A stretch of DNA of 40,601 nt from SIG440 sp045645485. Its GTDB lineage: Bacteria > Bacillota > Clostridia > Monoglobales > Monoglobaceae. The stretch is taken from assembly GCA_045645485.1 (NCBI GenBank), contig JAZRIX010000007.1, forward strand, positions 1 through 40,601. Direction: 5' to 3'. Below, piece by piece: positions 37,042 to 40,601 of this stretch (the stretch's first letter is position 1; each line of letters opens with the position of its first letter). The notes beneath the pieces are model-generated. The model saw only the letters and a program-made list of their open reading frames with translations. It was not told the origin of the DNA and ran no database searches. The translations under genes and the position numbers were made by a program.

Positions 37042-37372
37042 AATACCGAAGACTTGGTTTTCCCTTCCCGAAAAAGAACAGGAAGCTATAAGACAAGCTA
37101 TTACAGAGCAATTCAATAAAGAGCTTAACAGACTGCTTGACGAAGAACAACTCAAGCTCCAAAAGGTTTATATGAAGCTCTGCTGTATTATTCTTCACAA
37201 TAACTTTGGATGGGGCGAGGGCAGATGCTCTCAATTCCTCGGAAGTTGGAAAGGGCTTGCGAGGCGGTTAAAGAAAATACCGACAGAAAAGGATCAGGAC
37301 GGTTTCATTACTCCTCAGATAGAGAAGATATTTAAGAATGGTTATCCGAGTGAGTTTATTGAGAATTTGTAA
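37031..37372 (+). CDS. Hypothetical helical early protein
   Basis: From ATG 37031 the product has 113 residues: MKAKIPKTWFSLPEKEQEAIRQAITEQFNKELNRLLDEEQLKLQKVYMKLCCIILHNNFGWGEGRCSQFLGSWKGLARRLKKIPTEKD. The longer frame from 36995 lies inside the previous gene. It is helical with a cysteine pair and a W/G-rich loop. Similar proteins ('...w..l...lf..y......') are found just before phage replication initiators. No function is assigned. Confidence 0.72.
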   Translation: MKAKIPKTWFSLPEKEQEAIRQAITEQFNKELNRLLDEEQLKLQKVYMKLCCIILHNNFGWGEGRCSQFLGSWKGLARRLKKIPTEKDQDGFITPQIEKIFKNGYPSEFIENL

Positions 37373-37385
37373 AGAGGTGTAAGAA

Positions 37386-38141
37386 TTGGCAGATGTAAAG
37401 TGGATAAAAATTACAACAGATATTTTTGATGATGAAAAGATATTGCTGATTGAGAGCTTGCCCGACTCCTATGCGATCATAACGGTTTGGTTTAAGCTGC
37501 TGTGCCTTGCAGGGAAACAGAACAACAGCGGTGTCTTTATGATGTCAAACAAGATAGCTTATACCGACAAAATGCTTGCTACTATCTTCAGGATGAAAGA
37601 AAGCACCGTCACAATGGCTCTTAATGTATTCAGCGATTTTGGAATGATTGAGATAGTTGATGGGGTTATCACTATTCCAAATTGGGGAAAGCACCAAAGC
37701 CTTGACCAATTAGAAACCAAGAAAACCTATATGCGAAACTATATGAAAGAATACCGAGAAAAACAGAAACTTCTTACTTGTAAAACTAACAGTAAAACTA
37801 ATGTTAGCTCGGCAGATAAAGATATAGAAGAAGAAAGAAAAAAAGAAAGAGAAAAAGAGGATATTGCGGACAAGCCACAAAAGCAAACACGGCACAAATA
37901 TGGCTACTATAACAATGTTCTCTTTACCGATGCTGACCTTGAAAAGCTAAAGAGTGAATTTCCCGATTGGAAACAGCGTATTGAGCGATTAAGTGAGTAC
38001 ATAGCAAGTACAGGTAAATCGTATAAGAATCACTTGGCTACTATTCGTGCTTGGGCAAGAAAAGATAATCAAGGGCGAACAGTTGGAGTGAACGGAATCG
38101 CTATTACCAACGAAAAATCAGATCTGGACGGAGTGTTTTAG
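37386..38141 (+). CDS. Phage replication initiator (replisome organiser, Phage_rep_org type)
   Basis: The start is TTG 37386 after AAAGAGGTG. The 251-residue protein has the typical N-terminal domain VKWIKITTDIFDDEKILLIESLPDSYAIITVWFKLLCLAGKQNNSGVF (about 4-51) and IAYTDKMLATIFRMKESTVTMALNVFSDFGMIEIVDGVITIPNWGKHQ (about 58-105), a winged-helix DNA-binding unit. A basic linker (about 110-165) and a C-terminal helical domain (YNNVLFTDADLEKLKSEFPDWKQRIERLSEYIASTGKSYKNHLATIRAW, about 178-226) follow. It binds the phage origin, which in this family often lies within the gene. DnaC-like loader follows without a gap. Confidence 0.88.
   Translation: MADVKWIKITTDIFDDEKILLIESLPDSYAIITVWFKLLCLAGKQNNSGVFMMSNKIAYTDKMLATIFRMKESTVTMALNVFSDFGMIEIVDGVITIPNWGKHQSLDQLETKKTYMRNYMKEYREKQKLLTCKTNSKTNVSSADKDIEEERKKEREKEDIADKPQKQTRHKYGYYNNVLFTDADLEKLKSEFPDWKQRIERLSEYIASTGKSYKNHLATIRAWARKDNQGRTVGVNGIAITNEKSDLDGVF
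37780..37870 (+). other. Candidate replication origin inside the initiator gene
   Basis: GTAAAACTAA is directly repeated at 37780-37789 and 37792-37801 (12 bp apart). The second copy is enclosed by an inverted repeat, CTAAC (37786-37790) and GTTAG (37803-37807). About 50 bases of almost pure purine follow (37826-37862), a possible unwinding region. Initiators of this type often bind repeats in the linker part of their own gene. Confidence 0.5.
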
Positions 38142-38990
38142 ATGAACGGAATTGAAGCGTTTGTAGAAAACGTAATAACGAGAGCAAAGGAAACCGCAAA
38201 TGTTGCTGAGGGCGACTATGTAGGCGAAGACAATCTGTACTACTGCGGAAAGTGTCACACACGAAAGCAAACAGTGGTAAATCTCTTTGATAAAGTGCGA
38301 GTTGTTCCTTGTATATGTAAGTGCCGGGCAGATGAGATTCAAGCTGAAGAAGAAGCAAGGAAACAACGAGAGTTTTTTGACAGGGTAATGCGATTGAGGA
38401 ATGTCGGTTTTCCTGAGAAAGCAATGAAAGAGTGGACTTTTGAAAATGATGACGGAAGTAATCCAACACTAACAAATGCTATGAAAAACTTCGTTAAGCA
38501 TTTTGGAACATTCCGAGAGGAAGGAAAAGGGCTTTTGCTGTTCGGAACTGTGGGAACAGGCAAAACGTATTTAGCTGCTTGTGTTGCCAATGCTCTTATC
38601 AGTAAAGGTATTCCCTGCCTTGTTACGAACTTCGCCAGAATCGCAAACGAGGTTCAGGGAATGTTCGAAGGCAAGCAAGAATACTATGACAATCTCAATT
38701 CATTTCCTCTGCTTGTGATTGATGATCTTTCGGCAGAGAGAAAAACAGAGTATATGCAAGAAATTGTGTTCAATGTCATAGATTCACGTTATCGAGCAAA
38801 CTTGCCTATTATCGTTACAACAAACTTGACAAGAGAAGAACTATTAAAACCTGCTGACCTAACATATCAGCGTATATTCAGCAGACTGTTTGAGATGTGT
38901 ACACCAATAGAAGTTTCCGGAAAAGACAGAAGACAACAGGCTTTACGTGAAGACATTGGAAAAATGAAAAACCTTTTAGGGTTGGAATAG
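38142..38990 (+). CDS. DnaC-like helicase loader ATPase
   Basis: The 282-residue protein starts with a zinc-finger part (YYCGKCHTRKQ ... CICKCRADE, about 31-64), then a coiled helix and an AAA+ domain with Walker A GTVGTGKT (135-142) and Walker B LLVIDDL (190-196), sensor I VTTNLT and sensor II-like YQRIFSRLFEMC. It delivers the host replicative helicase to the origin opened by the initiator. Its gene begins right after that stop. A different DnaC-like C-terminus sits at the left end of the window. Confidence 0.9.
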   Translation: MNGIEAFVENVITRAKETANVAEGDYVGEDNLYYCGKCHTRKQTVVNLFDKVRVVPCICKCRADEIQAEEEARKQREFFDRVMRLRNVGFPEKAMKEWTFENDDGSNPTLTNAMKNFVKHFGTFREEGKGLLLFGTVGTGKTYLAACVANALISKGIPCLVTNFARIANEVQGMFEGKQEYYDNLNSFPLLVIDDLSAERKTEYMQEIVFNVIDSRYRANLPIIVTTNLTREELLKPADLTYQRIFSRLFEMCTPIEVSGKDRRQQALREDIGKMKNLLGLE

Positions 38991-38999
38991 GAGAGAAAG

Positions 39000-39410
39000 A
39001 TGAAAATTAAATTAGACGAAGGTGCAAAGATGCCTACAAGGGCACACAATACAGATGCAGGACTTGATTTATATGCTCGTGAAACGCAAATTGTACCTGC
39101 AAAGGAAAGTGCAAAATTTGATACAGGTGTTCACGTTGAATTGCCTGTAGGAACTGTCGGTATGCTGAAAAGCAAAAGCGGACTTAATGTAAAGCACGGT
39201 TTAACAAGTGAGGGTGTTATTGATGTAGGGTACACAGGTAGTATCGTTGTGAAGCTCTATAACAATAGCGGTTATGATTACCGAGTAGAAAAGGGCGACA
39301 AGATAAGTCAGCTTGTTATTATGCCGATTTTAACACCGGAGCTTGAACTTGTAGAAAGCCTTGAGGAAACAGATCGGGGCGACAATGGTTTTGGTAGTTC
39401 GGGAAAGTAG
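39000..39410 (+). CDS. dut: dUTP diphosphatase
   Basis: The 136-residue protein has the five motifs of trimeric dUTPases: NTDAGLDLYA (about 18-27), KSKSGLNVKHGL (about 58-69), GVIDVGYTGSI (about 72-82), VEKGDKISQLVIMP (about 96-109) and a C-terminal RGDNGFGSSGK arm. It hydrolyses dUTP to dUMP and pyrophosphate, keeping uracil out of phage DNA. GGAGAGAAAG lies before the ATG. It is part of the replication end of the early operon. Confidence 0.95.
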   Translation: MKIKLDEGAKMPTRAHNTDAGLDLYARETQIVPAKESAKFDTGVHVELPVGTVGMLKSKSGLNVKHGLTSEGVIDVGYTGSIVVKLYNNSGYDYRVEKGDKISQLVIMPILTPELELVESLEETDRGDNGFGSSGK

Positions 39411-39418
39411 GGGAAAAT

Positions 39419-39868
39419 ATGAAGAAGAAAACTGAAGCACAAATTTTTCTTGAGCGAGTAGAAATTATTGATACCACTCTTGAAAACAAGCTGATAGAAC
39501 AAAGACAGTGGCGAGAACTTGCCGAGAACATCACAGCCAATATGGATGGTGAGCGAGTGCAAACAAGCAAGACAACAACATCAACAATGGCTAATGCCGT
39601 TCTGAATTGTGTTGCAATGGAAGACGAGATAGCCGAAATCGTTGATAAGCTGATTGAAGAAAAGAAAAAAGTTACACAGACCATTGAAAAGCTATACAGC
39701 CCTACAGAGTATAGGATTCTTCATATGCGTTACATACAGTATATAAGCCTTGCAGATATAGCGGACAGGCTTAACAGAGAATACACTTGGGTAACAACAA
39801 CACACGGAAGGGCGTTAAAGCATTTACAAAATATACTTGAAGGGAGAGCAGACAATGAAAGAAACTGA
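39419..39868 (+). CDS. ArpU/sigma-region-4-like late transcription regulator
   Basis: The 149-residue protein is helical and ends with IEKLYSPTEYRILHMRYIQYISLADIADRLNREYTWVTTTHGRALKHLQNIL (about 90-142). This is a sigma region 4-like helix-turn-helix ('L....y.iL..rYi....s...IA..l..s...v...h..al..l'). Proteins of this ArpU/RinA-like kind control late genes in Firmicutes phages. Placed at the end of the early operon, it is a good candidate to activate the late promoter at 2999-3027. AGGGGAAAATATG holds its start. Confidence 0.82.
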   Translation: MKKKTEAQIFLERVEIIDTTLENKLIEQRQWRELAENITANMDGERVQTSKTTTSTMANAVLNCVAMEDEIAEIVDKLIEEKKKVTQTIEKLYSPTEYRILHMRYIQYISLADIADRLNREYTWVTTTHGRALKHLQNILEGRADNERN

Positions 39869-40121
39869 ATTGAAGCCGTGCCCGTTTTGTGGGGGTAAGG
39901 TAAAGGTGAAAGACCACACCGACAATTGGTATGGTTTTAATGGCTATGAGATATCTTGCGGTTGTGGTTGTGGCTTGAAGAGCCGAATACCAACGGAGAC
40001 GATTTTTGACGGAAACAAAATCAGTACACCAATGACAGAGCGAAGCAAAGCAGAATCATTAAAGGGTTTGATAGACCTTTGGAATAGGAGTATAGGAAAT
40101 GAGCAAAGAGAAGCAGATTAA
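39855..40121 (+). CDS. Lar-like zinc-ribbon protein
   Basis: From ATG 39855 (GGGAGAGCAG upstream) the product has 88 residues. LKPCPFCGGKVKVKDHTDNWYGFNGYEISCGCGCGLKSRI (about 6-45) is the Lar/restriction-alleviation-type zinc ribbon, and the C-terminus LKGLIDLWNRSI is the usual 'a...WN.R' end. Members in coliphages reduce type I restriction; many Firmicutes copies have unproven function. It overlaps the ends of both neighbours. Anti-restriction is a family-based guess. Confidence 0.78.
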   Translation: MKETELKPCPFCGGKVKVKDHTDNWYGFNGYEISCGCGCGLKSRIPTETIFDGNKISTPMTERSKAESLKGLIDLWNRSIGNEQREAD

Positions 40122-40494
40122 GGAAATAGCGAAAGACCTTTGCCGCCTTACTGAACTACACTGCGATTGCGGCAACGGCAGACCGTGTTTTCGGGTACTG
40201 AAAAAGGCAGAAGCCCTATATGATGCCGGGTATCGGAAGCAGAGAGAGAATGCAATAGAACTTCCGTGCAAGATAGGTGACAGGATATATAGGCTAAATC
40301 GTCTATGTACCGCTGTCACCGAAGCAACAGTTAAAGCGATTTATTATACAGAGGATAAAAAAGATTACCCAAAATCTCACCTTGTTATTCAGTACGATTT
40401 GGCAAGAGGTAGAGTAAGAGTTAATTTTAGTGAGTTTGGCAAAACAGTATTCCTCACAAGAGAGGAAGCGGAAGCGAGGATAAAAGGAGAATGA
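40099..40494 (+). CDS. Hypothetical early protein with a YDAGYRKQ motif
   Basis: The 131-residue protein has a cysteine-rich start (CRLTELHCDCGNGRPCFRVLKKAEALYDAGYRKQ, about 15-48), followed by a beta-rich domain LPCKIGDRIYRLNRLCTAVTEATVKAIYYTEDKKDYPKSHLVIQYDLARGRVRVNFSEFGKTVFLTREEAEARIKGE. This combination is common in Clostridia phages with unknown role. The ALYDAGYRKQ DNA is shared with the gene at 229. It precedes the second copy of the pentapeptide gene start, exactly as gene 229 precedes the first. Confidence 0.78.
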   Translation: MSKEKQIKEIAKDLCRLTELHCDCGNGRPCFRVLKKAEALYDAGYRKQRENAIELPCKIGDRIYRLNRLCTAVTEATVKAIYYTEDKKDYPKSHLVIQYDLARGRVRVNFSEFGKTVFLTREEAEARIKGE

Positions 40495-40601
40495 GATATG
40501 AGAGATATAAGCAAACAAGAGCTTGATAAGATTATAGACAAACATAAGTTATGGTTACAAAGTAACAGTGAAAAAGGCGAAAGAGCGAATTTGAGTTATG
40601 C
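40483..40601 (+). repeat. 119-bp exact direct repeat, right copy
   Basis: Identical to 490-608, and it runs to the last base of the window. If this is a circular overlap, the genome unit is 39,993 bp and the early operon continues from here into 609 onward. Confidence 0.95.
40498..40601 (+). CDS. Pentapeptide-repeat protein, 5' fragment
   Basis: ATG 40498 with AAAGGAG upstream opens the same frame as the gene at 505, identical through the first 34 codons (MRDISKQELDKIIDKHKLWL onward to the first repeats), and is cut by the window end. It is probably the same gene seen twice because of circular or redundant ends, rather than a second paralogue. Confidence 0.85.
   Translation, partial: MRDISKQELDKIIDKHKLWLQSNSEKGERANLSY

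Noticed and set aside
1..40601. Search by eye for a diversity-generating retroelement, tRNA genes, toxin-antitoxin pairs or CRISPR
   Set aside because: No reverse transcriptase, repeat-spacer pattern or cloverleaf was recognised. The ribbon-helix-helix gene has no toxin partner next to it, so an antitoxin role is not supported.

Overview
The window reads as an almost complete genome of a temperate, short-tailed (podovirus-like) phage of a Gram-positive Firmicutes/Clostridia host, probably a gut anaerobe. The evidence is strong Shine-Dalgarno sites, consensus TTGACA/TATAAT promoters, moderately AT-rich DNA, a large serine recombinase, an LLH-type holin, a Phage_rep_org-type replication protein and a DUF859-type tail protein. 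There are no tail-tube, sheath or tape-measure genes. A P22-like portal and very large ejection-type proteins point to a short tail. No rRNA, tRNA, CRISPR array, reverse transcriptase or clear bacterial chromosomal gene was seen.

Layout. (1) 1-1704, plus strand: the end of a DnaC-like ATPase, a zinc-ribbon protein, a pentapeptide-repeat protein, a small membrane protein and a helical protein. (2) 1737-2580, minus strand: four tiny genes of unknown function transcribed from a consensus promoter. (3) 2639-2978: a ribbon-helix-helix regulator with two matched palindromes and divergent promoters. (4) 2974-9664, plus strand: a probable late promoter followed at once by a terminator, then small and large terminase, portal, a basic protein, scaffold and major capsid protein. 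(5) 9715-13548: a cassette of adhesin or decoration genes (collagen-like, BspA-type leucine-rich repeat, small linkers) lying unusually between capsid and connector. (6) 13554-25228: connector, tail hub/stabilisation protein, coiled-coil protein and a 2602-residue polyvalent ejection protein with two HExxH sites and an ADP-ribosyltransferase-like domain. (7) 25277-28862: tail appendages, then lysis genes (membrane protein, holin, M23 endolysin). (8) 31617-28900, minus strand: lysogeny operon (HTH regulator, membrane protein, serine integrase, small protein), with a candidate attP beside integrase. (9) 31862-32466: immunity switch with face-to-face promoters and four repeated operators. (10) 32467-40601, plus strand: early genes (Cro-like, DUF1071 annealing protein, YqaJ exonuclease, NinB-like, HNH-like, SSB, DUF1064 nuclease, replication initiator, DnaC-like loader, dUTPase, ArpU-like late regulator, zinc-finger proteins).

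How it works together. Integrase and the HTH regulators would establish lysogeny. The Cro-like side launches the early operon, which supplies annealing protein plus exonuclease for recombination and initiator plus loader for replication. The ArpU-like protein at the end of the early operon is a natural candidate to switch on the late promoter ahead of terS. The virion proteins are then made, and the genome is delivered with the giant ejection protein.

Ends. Bases 490-608 are repeated exactly at 40483-40601 (119 bp), inside the pentapeptide gene. Joining there gives a circular unit of 39,993 bp and a continuous early operon. The first 489 bases then become an unexplained alternative upstream sequence carrying a second DnaC-like C-terminus, perhaps a strain variant or an assembly chimera. 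Functional statements rest on recognising motifs by reading; no database search was run.
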